NCBI GenBank assembly: GCA_021582295.1
Contig: CP091137.1
Coordinates: 1,134,001-1,198,000 of the forward strand
Origin: Candidatus Thiovulum stygium
GTDB lineage: Bacteria > Campylobacterota > Campylobacteria > Campylobacterales > Thiovulaceae
Length of the DNA stretch: 64,000 nt
Direction of reading: 5' to 3'
The translations under genes and the position numbers were made by a program. Positions 45,968-55,235 of the stretch are shown one piece after another. How positions within the stretch are numbered: position 1 is the stretch's first letter; each line of letters begins with the position of its first letter. The notes under the pieces were generated by a model. That model was not told where the DNA came from. It searched no databases and saw only the letters and a list, made by a program, of their open reading frames with translations.

Positions 45968-47062
45968 ATGAGAAAGATTAAAACAGCTCCACTGTTACCA
46001 ACTAAGTTTGAGATTGAAGAGATCAATGAACGAGAAATCAATATTAGAGTGTCTCCTTTTGAAACAGGTATGGCAGTTTCAATAGCACATCCGTTAAAAC
46101 GATTATTAATGAATAGTACAATCGGCTATGCACCTATTGGCATAAAAGTAGAAAATGCATCGCATGAATTTGATAATATTTCTGGGATGTTAGAAGATAT
46201 ATCAGAACTAATAATTAATCTTAAATCTATTCGTTTTAAACTTAAAGATGGTTTAGAAAGAGCCGAGGTTTCATACTCGTTCAAAGGTCCAAAAGAGATT
46301 TATGGTTTAGATTTAGAAACTAATGAGGTTGAGGTTGTTACTCCAAAAAGTTTTCTAGCTACTTTAAATGATGACGGTGAATTAAATTTTTCACTTATTA
46401 TATATAAAGGTATCGGATATGTTCCTAGTGAAGATATTAGAGCAACAGTATTAGAAAATGATTATGATAATAGCTATATACCTCTTGATGCTTATTTTAC
46501 TCCTATTAGACAAGCTAATTACAAAATTGATAATATTCTTGTAGACGATGATCCAAATTTTGAATCTGTTACTTTTAATATTAAAACTGATGGTCAAGTT
46601 ACTCCAAAAGAGGCTCTTTCTTTGACTTTGACAACTTTTGATGCTCAATTAAGTGCATTCAAAAAAATTAACAGTGATGCTGTTGAACCAATGCAAAGAT
46701 TATTTTTACCTCAAGAAGAAGTTACTCAAAATGTTGAAAAAATTGAAAATGAGGAAGAATCAGAAACTCTTACAAAAGAAGAAAATGAGATCGTTGATAG
46801 ATTACTTTATGAACTAAAAGATTTTGGTTTAAAGCCTAGAATTGCTAATAATTTAACTAATTCTGGATATAAATATGTCGGTGATGTCGCTTTCTTAGAT
46901 GAAAGAGATTTAAAAGATATTAAAAATTTTGGTGCAGGTTCTATAAATGATTTAAGAGTAGCTCTTGAAAAACATAAATTAGATAGAGATACTTTGAATT
47001 ATTTATCGGAAAAAGCTAAACGAGAATATCAAAGACGAGTAGAAGAGCTGAAAAGCATTTAG
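45968..47062 (+). CDS. rpoA: RNA polymerase alpha subunit
   Basis: A 364-residue subunit that starts polymerase assembly and contacts upstream promoter DNA and activators. The N-terminal domain (about 1-235) includes GMAVSIAHPLKRLLMNSTIG near 34-53 and GAPIGI-type strand YAPIGIKVENASHEF. A long acidic linker follows (about 255-285, EKIENEEESETLTKEENEI). The C-terminal DNA-binding domain has NLTNSGYKYVGDVAFLDERD and FGAGSINDLRVALEKH. The total is longer than the roughly 330-340 residues typical of the group, mainly because of the linker and tail. No 8-mer copies lie between 43091 and 47527. Confidence 0.97.
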   Translation: MRKIKTAPLLPTKFEIEEINEREINIRVSPFETGMAVSIAHPLKRLLMNSTIGYAPIGIKVENASHEFDNISGMLEDISELIINLKSIRFKLKDGLERAEVSYSFKGPKEIYGLDLETNEVEVVTPKSFLATLNDDGELNFSLIIYKGIGYVPSEDIRATVLENDYDNSYIPLDAYFTPIRQANYKIDNILVDDDPNFESVTFNIKTDGQVTPKEALSLTLTTFDAQLSAFKKINSDAVEPMQRLFLPQEEVTQNVEKIENEEESETLTKEENEIVDRLLYELKDFGLKPRIANNLTNSGYKYVGDVAFLDERDLKDIKNFGAGSINDLRVALEKHKLDRDTLNYLSEKAKREYQRRVEELKSI

Positions 47063-47119
47063 TAATTAATAAATTAACATTAATTTATTACAATCCTATT
47101 ATATAGATAAGGGGAATTT

Positions 47120-47473
47120 ATGAGACATAGAAACGGTTACAGAAAATTAGGATTAACCTCTTCTCACAGACAAGCTCTTTTAAAGAATTTAGCTATTTCA
47201 ATTGTTACAGAAGGTCGAATAGAGACAACTATAGCAAAAGCTAAAACATTTAAAAGCTACATTGAGAAATTGGTAACAAAAGCAAGAGTTAATGATTTTA
47301 ATGCACATAGAGATGTTTTTGAACAACTTCAACATAAAGAAGCAACTAAAAAATTAATTAATGAAGTAGCTCCAAAATTCGTTGGTGTTGAGGGTGGATA
47401 CACTCGAGTAATTAAAACAAGAACCAGAAAAGGTGATGCATCTTTAATGGCAATTGTTGAATTCACAAAATAA
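47120..47473 (+). CDS. rplQ: 50S ribosomal protein L17
   Basis: A 117-residue large-subunit protein near the tunnel exit. The start [20 protein letters not shown] and the stretch [19 protein letters not shown], with the end [20 protein letters not shown], are diagnostic. A strong Shine-Dalgarno (AAGGGGAA) precedes the ATG. It is the last gene of the alpha operon, followed by a hairpin at 47503-47526. Confidence 0.98.
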   Translation: MRHRNGYRKLGLTSSHRQALLKNLAISIVTEGRIETTIAKAKTFKSYIEKLVTKARVNDFNAHRDVFEQLQHKEATKKLINEVAPKFVGVEGGYTRVIKTRTRKGDASLMAIVEFTK

Positions 47474-47502
47474 GCTTTTTTAAATTAATTATTTAATTAA
47501 AT

Positions 47503-47526
47503 TTGGAACGGATCAAACCGTTCCAA
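47503..47526. terminator. Hairpin between convergent rplQ and lpxB
   Basis: TTGGAACGG (47503-47511) and CCGTTCCAA (47518-47526) form a perfect 9-bp stem with a 6-base loop, followed directly by an 8-mer copy (47528-47535). It lies between rplQ (ends 47473) and lpxB (ends 47535), so it can end transcripts from both sides. The T-tract is weak on the plus strand. Confidence 0.75.
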
Positions 47527-47534
47527 TACCTCAT

Positions 47535-48569
47535 CTATATCTGTTTTTTTAATAATTCAAATATTTTATAACTTGGATTATCTTCTTTTAATATTTTTCT
47601 CAATTCTAAACTTTTCAAATAAAATTCATTTTGTTTAGATAAATTCATCTCTTTTAATAAATCTTCAATTTCAAATTTCTGCAAAAATTCTTTGTGAAAT
47701 ATATCTTTAGTGCTATTTTTTTCAAAAATAATATTAGCTAAACCAACATTTTTTAATTTGACAAATTTTTTAGCTATCCAAAATTCTATTGGATTCATTT
47801 TATAGAGAAGAACAAACGGAACTCCCGATAATGCAGTTTCAAGAGTTGCAGTTCCACTACAAACAAAAGCAAAACTTGACTCTTTTAAAATATCAAATAT
47901 AGATCCAAAACGAATGTCAAATTGAGATAAATTTCCATAAATTTCTAATTTATTTTCTAAATTTTTTGGAATTAAAATTATCTTATTTTTATCTATTTTT
48001 TTTGCTAATTCTCTAAAAATGGGCATATGATGACGAATTTCATTTTCTCGACTTCCAGGTAAAAAAGCAATTTTATCCCCTAAAGTTTTAAAAGTTTCAG
48101 GAATATCTTCAATTGATGGATTTCCAAAATAGATTGAATTTTTGTAAAATTGTTGTTCAAATGGAAAAATAGAAATCTGATAATCTATATATTTTTCGAT
48201 AATTTTTATTCTATCTCTATTCCAAGCCCATATTTTAGGTAATATATAAAAATAAATTTTTATATTTGGATATTTTTCTTTTAATGCTTTTGCTAAAGGT
48301 AAATTAAAAGCTGGTGAATCAATTAATAGAACTTTTTGAATATTTTTTGCAGAATCAACCAATTTTTTTATACTATCTTTTGCAATTTTAATTTTAGGCA
48401 AAATAGAAAAAATTCCCATAACATTAAATTTTTTTGATGAAACAATAGGATTCCCAAATCTTTCGTCAAAAAGTCCAATGATTTCAAGTTCTCTATTTTT
48501 ATCAAATTTAAGAATTTTGCCTAGATGAATATTTGCTGATTCTTCAAGCACAGATACTAATATTTGCAT
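47535..48569 (-). CDS. lpxB: Lipid-A-disaccharide synthase
   Basis: A 344-residue GT19 glycosyltransferase that joins UDP-2,3-diacylglucosamine and lipid X. Its start ILVSVLEESANIHLGKILKF is shorter than in E. coli (lacks the first few residues before the SGE motif, here EES), as in campylobacterial enzymes. Further motifs are LLIDSPAFNLPLAKALKE, IKIYFYILPKIWAWNRDRIK, IAFLPGSRENEIRHHMPIFR near 171-190 and the sugar-nucleotide site CSGTATLETALSGVPFVLLY. Presence of LpxB indicates a lipopolysaccharide-bearing outer membrane. It is convergent with rplQ and divergent from topA. Confidence 0.94.
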   Translation of the reverse strand: MQILVSVLEESANIHLGKILKFDKNRELEIIGLFDERFGNPIVSSKKFNVMGIFSILPKIKIAKDSIKKLVDSAKNIQKVLLIDSPAFNLPLAKALKEKYPNIKIYFYILPKIWAWNRDRIKIIEKYIDYQISIFPFEQQFYKNSIYFGNPSIEDIPETFKTLGDKIAFLPGSRENEIRHHMPIFRELAKKIDKNKIILIPKNLENKLEIYGNLSQFDIRFGSIFDILKESSFAFVCSGTATLETALSGVPFVLLYKMNPIEFWIAKKFVKLKNVGLANIIFEKNSTKDIFHKEFLQKFEIEDLLKEMNLSKQNEFYLKSLELRKILKEDNPSYKIFELLKKQI

Positions 48570-48646
48570 AAATCTCGCTTAATTTTTATATTTATAAAAT
48601 TATATCTATTTATTATTTAATGTTTAAAAGTTTTAGTTTTTTTAAC

Positions 48647-48678
48647 TTGATATATATTTAAAATTTGTAGGTTATAAT
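48647..48678 (+). promoter_or_regulatory. Candidate promoter for topA
   Basis: TTGATA at 48647-48652 and TATAAT at 48673-48678 are separated by 20 bases, longer than ideal. TAGG just before the -10 gives an extended look, common where -35 boxes are weak. It lies 103 bases ahead of the topA TTG start. Confidence 0.35.
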
Positions 48679-48781
48679 ATTTGCTCATGAATATTAAATT
48701 AATTTAATTACTTGAATTTTAATAAAATATAGTTTTATGAATATTAAAGTTGCAGTAATTATAAATGTCAGAGGGTTATTT

Positions 48782-50998
48782 TTGAAGAATCTAATTATTG
48801 TTGAATCACCAACTAAAGCAAAAACGATTTCAAATTTTCTTTATCCTGCAAAAGATTTTAAAGTCATTGCAACAAAGGGGCATATTCGAGATTTGCCTGA
48901 AAAAAGATTTGGAATTAAAGTTGAAGGAGATTCATTCACTCCTCTTTATACAGTTTCACCTGAAAATAAGAAAAAATTAGATGAAATTATTGAATTTGCA
49001 AAACAAGCTGAAAAAATATATTTAGCCACCGACGAAGATCGTGAAGGTGAAGCAATTGGTTTTCATACCGCAGTAGCTCTTAAATTAGATCCAAAAAGAG
49101 TTTCAAGAATCTCTTTTCATGAAATAACTAGAGATGCTGTTATTAAAGCTTTTAATAATCCTAGATATATCGATATGAATCTTGTAAATGCTCAACAGAC
49201 TCGTCGTCTTCTTGATAGAATTGTTGGATATAAATTATCTCCACTTTTGGGACAAAAAATACAACGAGGTTTAAGTGCTGGAAGAGTTCAATCTGCAAGT
49301 TTGAAAATTATTATTGATCGCGAACGAGAAATTAAAAATTTTATTCCTGTTGAATATTGGAAAATGAATACAATTTTTGAAGATAAACTTGAAGCTAATC
49401 TGTATGAATTTAAAAGTAATAAATTAGACAAGATTTCTATAAATACTTTAGAATATGCTACTGAAATTGAAGAATCTTTATTAAAAGATAAATTTATAAT
49501 TGGTGAAGTTGATTTGCGAGAACGAAAAGTTTCTCCACCTCCACCGTTTATGACTTCAACTCTTCAACAAGTTGCATCAACTAAATTTGGCTTTTCTCCT
49601 AAAAAGACTATGAATTTAGCTCAAATGTTATATGAAGGTGTTGAATTTCCAGATGGCAAAAAATCAGGTCTTATTACTTATATGAGAACTGATAGTTTAA
49701 ATTTATCTGAAGATGCAACTTCAAGAGCTATTGAATTAATTCAACGAGATTATGGAAAAGATTATGTAAAAGATGGTATTAGAAAATATATTTCTAAATC
49801 TAAAGGTGCTCAAGAGGCTCATGAAGCAATTAGACCAACTATTGTTGATTTAACTCCTTTGACAGCAAAAACATTTCTTGAACCAGATTTATATAAATTA
49901 TATAATTTAATTTATAAAAGATTTTTTGCTTCTCAAACTGCCGATGCAAATTTTCATAATCAAACTATTGATATCGTTGGCAATGAAAGTCGTTTAAAAT
50001 TAATTGGTCGAAAATTATTATTCAAAGGTTTTTATGCTTATGCAGATATGGACGAAGAAGTTTCTACTATTTTGTCTCTTAAAGTTGGCGATGAGGTCAA
50101 TTTAACCCATTTATCAAAAGAGCAGAGATTTACAGAACCACCAAATCGCTATTCTGAAGCTGGTTTAATCAAAAAATTAGAATCTCTTGGAATTGGAAGA
50201 CCATCAACATATTCTTCTATTATTTCAACTTTAACAACTCGAGAATATATCGCTGTTGATAGAAAAAAGAAAAATATGACTCCAACAGAAGTAGCTTTTA
50301 TCGTTATTGAAACTTTGGAAAAACATTTTCCTGAAATAGTTGATGAAACTTTTACAGCACATATGGAAGATAATCTTGATTTAATTGCTAATAATGAACA
50401 AAATTGGCAAAATATATTAAAAGGTTTTTATTTTCCTTTTATTGAAAAAATTGAAACAGGTAAAATTGAAATTAAAAGTTTAAAAGAGACAATTCCAGTT
50501 GGTCGCGAATGTCCGCAATGTAATTCTCCACTTGTCAAAAGAAAAGGTAGATTTGGCGAATTTATTGCTTGTAGTGGATTTCCAAAATGTCGTTTTATTG
50601 AAAAAATTGATGGTGAAATTGCAACAAAAAAAGAGATTCGTTGGAGTGGTGAAAACTGTCCAGTTTGTAGTAAAGAACTTAAAATTCAAAATGGTAAAAA
50701 TGGCGAATTTTTAGCTTGTAGTGGTTTTCCAAAATGCCGTTTCACAAAACCACTTCAAGAAATATATATAGAAAATATGAATTGTCCAATTTGTGATAGC
50801 AAAATTGTAGAACGATCAGGTCCAAAAGGCACATATTATCGCTGTGCAAATTATCCAACTTGTAAATTTCAAGCAAATTTTTTACCAACAAATGATGATC
50901 GCAGATGTTCTAAATGTGATGGTAAAGTTGGCGAAAAAATTTATCGTGGTGCAAAAGTCATTGAATGTTTTCAATGTAAAACTCGAGAAAAAATATAA
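48782..50998 (+). CDS. topA: DNA topoisomerase I
   Basis: About 739 residues when started at TTG 48782 (MKNLIIVESPTKAKTI), supported by AGAGGG about eight bases upstream; a longer frame begins at ATG 48737. It relaxes negative supercoils. The TOPRIM domain has IYLATDEDREGEAIGFHTAV near 80-99; the active-site Tyr lies in GLITYMRTDSLNLSEDAT near 295-312. The C-terminus has three C4 zinc motifs (CPQC..., CPVC..., CPIC...) each with a CSGFPKCRF- or CANYPTCKF-type end, and a fourth, CSKCDGKVG...CFQC. An 8-mer copy at 50090 encodes Asp-Glu-Val. Confidence 0.96.
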   Translation: MKNLIIVESPTKAKTISNFLYPAKDFKVIATKGHIRDLPEKRFGIKVEGDSFTPLYTVSPENKKKLDEIIEFAKQAEKIYLATDEDREGEAIGFHTAVALKLDPKRVSRISFHEITRDAVIKAFNNPRYIDMNLVNAQQTRRLLDRIVGYKLSPLLGQKIQRGLSAGRVQSASLKIIIDREREIKNFIPVEYWKMNTIFEDKLEANLYEFKSNKLDKISINTLEYATEIEESLLKDKFIIGEVDLRERKVSPPPPFMTSTLQQVASTKFGFSPKKTMNLAQMLYEGVEFPDGKKSGLITYMRTDSLNLSEDATSRAIELIQRDYGKDYVKDGIRKYISKSKGAQEAHEAIRPTIVDLTPLTAKTFLEPDLYKLYNLIYKRFFASQTADANFHNQTIDIVGNESRLKLIGRKLLFKGFYAYADMDEEVSTILSLKVGDEVNLTHLSKEQRFTEPPNRYSEAGLIKKLESLGIGRPSTYSSIISTLTTREYIAVDRKKKNMTPTEVAFIVIETLEKHFPEIVDETFTAHMEDNLDLIANNEQNWQNILKGFYFPFIEKIETGKIEIKSLKETIPVGRECPQCNSPLVKRKGRFGEFIACSGFPKCRFIEKIDGEIATKKEIRWSGENCPVCSKELKIQNGKNGEFLACSGFPKCRFTKPLQEIYIENMNCPICDSKIVERSGPKGTYYRCANYPTCKFQANFLPTNDDRRCSKCDGKVGEKIYRGAKVIECFQCKTREKI

Positions 50999-51023
50999 AT
51001 ATAGAGATAGGAGGTCTAACTAA

Positions 51024-51557
51024 TTGAAAATAGGAGTTATTTCTGATTCTCATAAAAAGATTGGTCGTGCAAAAAAAGGAATTGATTTTTTAATAAATGA
51101 GGGAGCTAATTATATTATTCATTCTGGTGATATAGTTCAAATTGAAGTTCTAGAATATTTAAAAGTCTTATCTATTCCTTATTTAGCAGTTTATGGCAAT
51201 AATGATAAACACCTCATCGAATTTCATGATGATTTTAATCTGGTTCAAGAGCCTTATTATTTTCAAATTCGAGATATAAAATTAAAATTAATGCATCATC
51301 CATATTTTATGACTCCTGATGTTGATATTTTAATTTATGGACATACACATATTGCTCATTCTCAAATGAGTGGTGGCACTCTTTTTATTAATTCAGGTGA
51401 AATTTGTGCAAGAGATCATCCATTTAGCAAAGTTGCCATGATAAATATAAAAGAAGAAAAATTTATCGTCGATATTTATCAACGAAAGATTAAACAGAGT
51501 GAATGGATTAGTAAGCAAACTATATATGATAGAGTAGAGGGTAAAAAATATGACTGA
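51024..51557 (+). CDS. YfcE/MJ0936-type phosphodiesterase
   Basis: A 177-residue metallophosphoesterase. The metal-binding motifs appear in order: GVISDSHKK near 3-11 (D-x-H), IIHSGDIVQIEVL (GD), AVYGNNDKH (GNxD), LMHHPYFM and ILIYGHTHIAHSQ near 103-115, then INSGEIC. The family cuts phosphodiesters in vitro; the cell substrate is unknown. The start is TTG at 51024 with AGGAGG (51009-51014) upstream, one of the best ribosome sites in the window. Its end overlaps siaB by eight bases. An 8-mer copy at 51211 encodes His-Leu-Ile. Confidence 0.9.
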   Translation: MKIGVISDSHKKIGRAKKGIDFLINEGANYIIHSGDIVQIEVLEYLKVLSIPYLAVYGNNDKHLIEFHDDFNLVQEPYYFQIRDIKLKLMHHPYFMTPDVDILIYGHTHIAHSQMSGGTLFINSGEICARDHPFSKVAMINIKEEKFIVDIYQRKIKQSEWISKQTIYDRVEGKKYD

Positions 51558-52097
51558 TGGAATATATGATATAAAAAATGGCATGGATCGTGATGGAATT
51601 ATTTTAAGTTATAACGGTCCTATAAATCAAGATATTATCGAAGGACTTTCAAGTGTTGTTAAAGAAAAGTTAAAATATGAGAATCTTTCTATGGGAACTA
51701 CCATGAAAATTTTTTCTGTTTTTATTGAACAAGTCCAAAATATTCTTTTTTATTCCGTTAATGCAACTCAAAATGAATTTAACAATAAACATACTTTAAA
51801 AAATGGTATTACAATTATTGGTAAAAATCAGGATGGCTTTTTTATTTTAAGTGGCAATGAAGTTACTGAAGCTCAAAAAAGAGACTAGAAGGTAAATTAG
51901 AAAAATTAATCAATTTAGATAAAGATGCATTGCAAAAATTATATAAAGAGGCTCGAAGAGTTGAAAGTGACGAATTTAGTAAAGGTGCTGGTTTGGGATT
52001 TCTTGAAATGGCTAGAAAATCTAGCAAACCGATTCAATATACTTTTACTCAAATATCTGAAAATAACTTTTTATTTTCGTTAAATATTATAATTTAA
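51550..52097 (+). pseudogene. siaB: SiaB-family protein kinase, one frameshift
   Basis: The open frame stops after 112 residues at 51888 (EAQKRD). Adding one A to the A6 run near 51875-51880 continues it as KRLEGKLEKLINLDKDALQK, then GAGLGFLEMARKSSKPIQYT, to 52097, for 182 residues, the normal SiaB length. The GAGLGFLEMARKS stretch is the ATP-site region of these histidine-kinase-like ATPases. SiaB-type kinases phosphorylate the small partner SiaC; the partner is the next gene. Because the rest is so well kept, error or slippage is likelier than decay. Confidence 0.75.
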
Positions 52098-52123
52098 AAT
52101 ATTTTTTTGGAGATTAAATACAA

Positions 52124-52516
52124 ATGGAACGATTAAAAATAGAGGCAACAAAAAGTACTCCTGCGGTTGATTTAAATCCGCATACACATAATCACTATAT
52201 TGGCGGTGAAAGTTATCCTGAAAATTCTCAAGAATTTTATAATCATTTGACAAATTGGGTCAAAAAATATATGGAAGTTGTTCCAGAAAATCAAGAGATA
52301 GTTTTTAATTTTGAAATGATCTATTTTAATAGTAGTTCTTCTAAAGCTCTTCTCGATTTTTTTTATCTTTTAGATGATTTTGCAGTTGATGGAGAAAAAA
52401 ATATAGTTCTAAATTGGATTTATATAACTGAAAATGAAGCTGCCGAAGAATATGGTACAGAATTTTCTGAAGATGTCAAACATCTAAAATTTAATTTGAT
52501 CACAAAAGATGAATAA
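52124..52516 (+). CDS. siaC: SiaC-family regulatory phosphoprotein (DUF1987)
   Basis: A 130-residue protein of the DUF1987 family. TKSTPAVDLNPHTHNHYIGG near 9-28 and MIYFNSSSSKALLDFFYLLD near 65-84 are diagnostic. The kinase target in Pseudomonas SiaC is a Thr in this last segment; here the aligned residue is Ser70. In the known pathway, unphosphorylated SiaC binds and activates a diguanylate cyclase. It lies 26 bases after siaB with GGAG upstream, and 91 bases before an HD-GYP gene instead of a cyclase. Confidence 0.88.
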   Translation: MERLKIEATKSTPAVDLNPHTHNHYIGGESYPENSQEFYNHLTNWVKKYMEVVPENQEIVFNFEMIYFNSSSSKALLDFFYLLDDFAVDGEKNIVLNWIYITENEAAEEYGTEFSEDVKHLKFNLITKDE

Positions 52517-52607
52517 GTTTAAGTTTATAAGTCATTCAAAGATTGAACGATTCAAAGATTACTTATTTAAACTATTCATTTAATATGAATGGGAGATATC
52601 AATAGAT

Positions 52608-53756
52608 ATGACTACAACTCACACAGTTTTAATTGTTAGTTCAGATAAAGAGATTAACAATGAACTATTTAATATTATAAAAACAATAGATCAACAAAAA
52701 TATTTCTCAAAACAGTTATATTCTGCCGATGAACTTTTAAATCAAGGTGTTGCTATTGATGATTCAATTGTTTTAATAGACATTAAAATTAAAGATATGA
52801 GTGTTAAAAAATTGAGCGAGAGATTAGTTGAAACTTATGGGCGACATAGATTTTCAACTCTTCTATTTTCTGTTAATGATAAAAAAGAGGATATCGAAGA
52901 TGCTGTAAAAATATTATCTACTGATATTTTTAAATATCCATTTATTAAATCAGAAATATCTTTAAAATTAGAAACAGTTGTAGAACGAAATGAATATCGC
53001 AAAATGATTCGAGAACATTCAAGATGTCAAAAACAACTTAATAGAGTTATTATAATTGGTGATCGTCAGCAACTTGAATTAAAAAATATAGCTGAACGAC
53101 AAAAAGAGATAATAGAAGAAGCAACTGCTGAAATTCGAGATTTAAATAAAGAGATCGAAGAAACTCAAAAAGAAGTTATTTTTACAATGGGTGCAATTGG
53201 TGAAAGCAGAAGTAAAGAGACAGGAAATCATGTTAAACGAGTTGCTGAATATACATATTTATTAGCTTTAAAATATGGTCTTTCTGAAACTGAATCTGAA
53301 TTATTAAAACAGGCAAGTCCAATGCATGATATTGGAAAAGTTGCAATTCCAGATTCTATTTTAAATAAACTGGGTCGATTAACCGATGAAGAATTTATTA
53401 TTATGCAACAACATGCAAAACTTGGTTATGAAATGTTAAAACATTCTAATAGAAAACTTTTAAAAATTGCCTCAATAGTTGCATATGAACATCATGAAAA
53501 ATGGAATGGCAAAGGTTATCCTCAAGGTTTAAAAGGTAGTGAGATTTCTATTTATGGAAGAATAACTGCAATTGCAGATGTTTTTGATGCTCTTGGTAGT
53601 GATAGAGTCTATAAAAAAGCTTGGAGCGATGATAAAATTTTTGATCTTTTTAATAAAGAGAGAGGCGAACATTTTGATCCTAAATTAATAGATCTCTTTT
53701 TTGAAAATTTAACTACTATGTTAGAAATTAGAGCTTCATTAAAAGATGATTTTTAA
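52608..53756 (+). CDS. Response-regulator-like HD-GYP protein
   Basis: A 382-residue protein: a receiver-like domain (about 5-125; VLIVSSDKEINNELF, with Asp in IVLIDIKIKD and Lys in IFKYPFIKSE), a coiled coil near 150-190, and an HD-GYP domain from about 195. That domain shows the HD of MHDIGKVAIPDSILNK near 237, EHHEKWNGKGYPQGLKGSEI near 297-316 (GYP kept) and ITAIADVFDALGSDRVYKK. HD-GYP proteins hydrolyse c-di-GMP. It follows siaB and siaC and probably belongs to the same signalling unit. Confidence 0.88.
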   Translation: MTTTHTVLIVSSDKEINNELFNIIKTIDQQKYFSKQLYSADELLNQGVAIDDSIVLIDIKIKDMSVKKLSERLVETYGRHRFSTLLFSVNDKKEDIEDAVKILSTDIFKYPFIKSEISLKLETVVERNEYRKMIREHSRCQKQLNRVIIIGDRQQLELKNIAERQKEIIEEATAEIRDLNKEIEETQKEVIFTMGAIGESRSKETGNHVKRVAEYTYLLALKYGLSETESELLKQASPMHDIGKVAIPDSILNKLGRLTDEEFIIMQQHAKLGYEMLKHSNRKLLKIASIVAYEHHEKWNGKGYPQGLKGSEISIYGRITAIADVFDALGSDRVYKKAWSDDKIFDLFNKERGEHFDPKLIDLFFENLTTMLEIRASLKDDF

Positions 53757-53800
53757 TATTATAAAAATCAAAATTAAATATATAAGTAAAGTTAGAATAT

Positions 53801-54661
53801 ATGGTAAAAAATAAAAATTTTATTGGAGCTCATGTTAGTTCAAGTGGAGGTATTTGGAATGCTCCGATCAATGCAAATTTGATTGGAGCCACTGGATTCG
53901 CTCTTTTTATAAAAAATCAACTACAATGGATCACTAAGCCTCTTGATAATAAATCAATAGAACTATTTAAAGAAAATATGAATAAATTTAATTATAGTGC
54001 TGATGCTGTTTTGCCTCACGATAGCTATTTAATTAATTTAGGAAGTCCTAATAGTGAAAGTCGTAAAAAATCTTTAAATGCTTTTATCGATGAGGTTGAG
54101 CGAGTCAATTTATTAGGTTTAAAATATCTTAATTTTCATCCTGGAAGTCATTTAAATGAAATTAGCGAAACTACATCTATTAAATATATAATCGATAATT
54201 TAAATAAAACTATTGATACAACAGAAAATGTAATTTTAGTTATTGAAAATACTTCTGGTCAAGGTTCAAATATCGGTTATCGTTTTGAACATCTTGCAGA
54301 AATTATAAATGGAATTGAAAATAAAAACAGAATAGGTGTCTGTATTGATACTTGTCATCTTTTCTCTTCAGGTTATGATATTAGAGATATAAATAATTAT
54401 GACAAAACTATGAATAAATTTGAAGAAATCATAGGTTTTAAATATCTTAGAGCGATGCATATAAACGACTCTAAGGCCAAATTTCAAAGTAGAGTTGATA
54501 GACATCATAATTTAGGATTTGGCGAAATTGGTTTAGATGCTTTTAAATTTATAATGAATGATAAAAGAATTTCTAATATTCCGCTGATTCTTGAAACTAT
54601 TGATGAAACTCTTTGGGAAAAAGAAATTTTAATGTTAAAAAGTTTTGAATTAAATATATAA
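53801..54661 (+). CDS. nfo: Endonuclease IV
   Basis: A 286-residue AP endonuclease for abasic sites in base-excision repair. The barrel and its three zinc sites show as [20 protein letters not shown] near 6-25, [11 protein letters not shown] near 69-79, LNFHPGSHL near 109-117, [20 protein letters not shown] near 145-164, [18 protein letters not shown] near 177-194, [20 protein letters not shown] near 223-242 and PLILETI. The length is normal. An 8-mer copy at 54089 encodes Asp-Glu-Val. Confidence 0.96.
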   Translation: MVKNKNFIGAHVSSSGGIWNAPINANLIGATGFALFIKNQLQWITKPLDNKSIELFKENMNKFNYSADAVLPHDSYLINLGSPNSESRKKSLNAFIDEVERVNLLGLKYLNFHPGSHLNEISETTSIKYIIDNLNKTIDTTENVILVIENTSGQGSNIGYRFEHLAEIINGIENKNRIGVCIDTCHLFSSGYDIRDINNYDKTMNKFEEIIGFKYLRAMHINDSKAKFQSRVDRHHNLGFGEIGLDAFKFIMNDKRISNIPLILETIDETLWEKEILMLKSFELNI

Positions 54662-54671
54662 AAGGAATTAT

Positions 54672-55214
54672 TTGTCTAATATAAAAATAGGTGTAATTAC
54701 TGTTTCAGATAGAGCAAGTGCAGGAATTTATGAAGATATTTCAGGAAAAGCAATCATCGAAACTTTAAATGAGTATTTAAATACTCAATGGATTCCAGAA
54801 TATCGTCTTGTGCCAGATGAGATGGACAAAATTTCTGATGCAATTGTTGAACTTTGCGATAAATTTAATTGCAATCTAATCGTTACAACAGGCGGAACAG
54901 GCCCAACAAAACGAGATATCACTCCTGAAGCAACAGAACGAGTTTGTCATAAAATTATGCACGGTTTCGGCGAAGAAATGAGACGAGCAAGTTTAAAAAC
55001 TGTTCCAACTGCAATTTTGTCTCGACAACTTGCATGTATTCGCGAAAGTAAAAATAGCTCTTTAATAATTAATTTACCTGGTAAACCAAAAGCAATTAGA
55101 GAATGTCTTGATGCCGTTTTTCCAGCTGTTCCATATTGTATTGATTTAATTGGCGGTTATAGATTAGAAACAAACGAAATGATTATAAAAGCTTTTCGTC
55201 CCAAAAATTCTTAA
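54672..55214 (+). CDS. mog: Molybdopterin adenylyltransferase
   Basis: A 180-residue MogA-type enzyme that adenylates molybdopterin before metal insertion. Motifs: KIGVITVSDRASAGIYEDIS near 4-23, LIVTTGGTGPTKRDITPEAT near 76-95, GFGEEMRRASLKTVPTAILS near 105-124 and SLIINLPGKPKAIRECLDAV near 136-155. The start is TTG at 54672, ten bases after nfo, with AAAGGAATT upstream. Together with moaC at 15483 it shows that the organism makes molybdenum cofactor. Confidence 0.94.
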   Translation: MSNIKIGVITVSDRASAGIYEDISGKAIIETLNEYLNTQWIPEYRLVPDEMDKISDAIVELCDKFNCNLIVTTGGTGPTKRDITPEATERVCHKIMHGFGEEMRRASLKTVPTAILSRQLACIRESKNSSLIINLPGKPKAIRECLDAVFPAVPYCIDLIGGYRLETNEMIIKAFRPKNS

Positions 55215-55235
55215 AAATGTTTATTTGGAGCTGTT

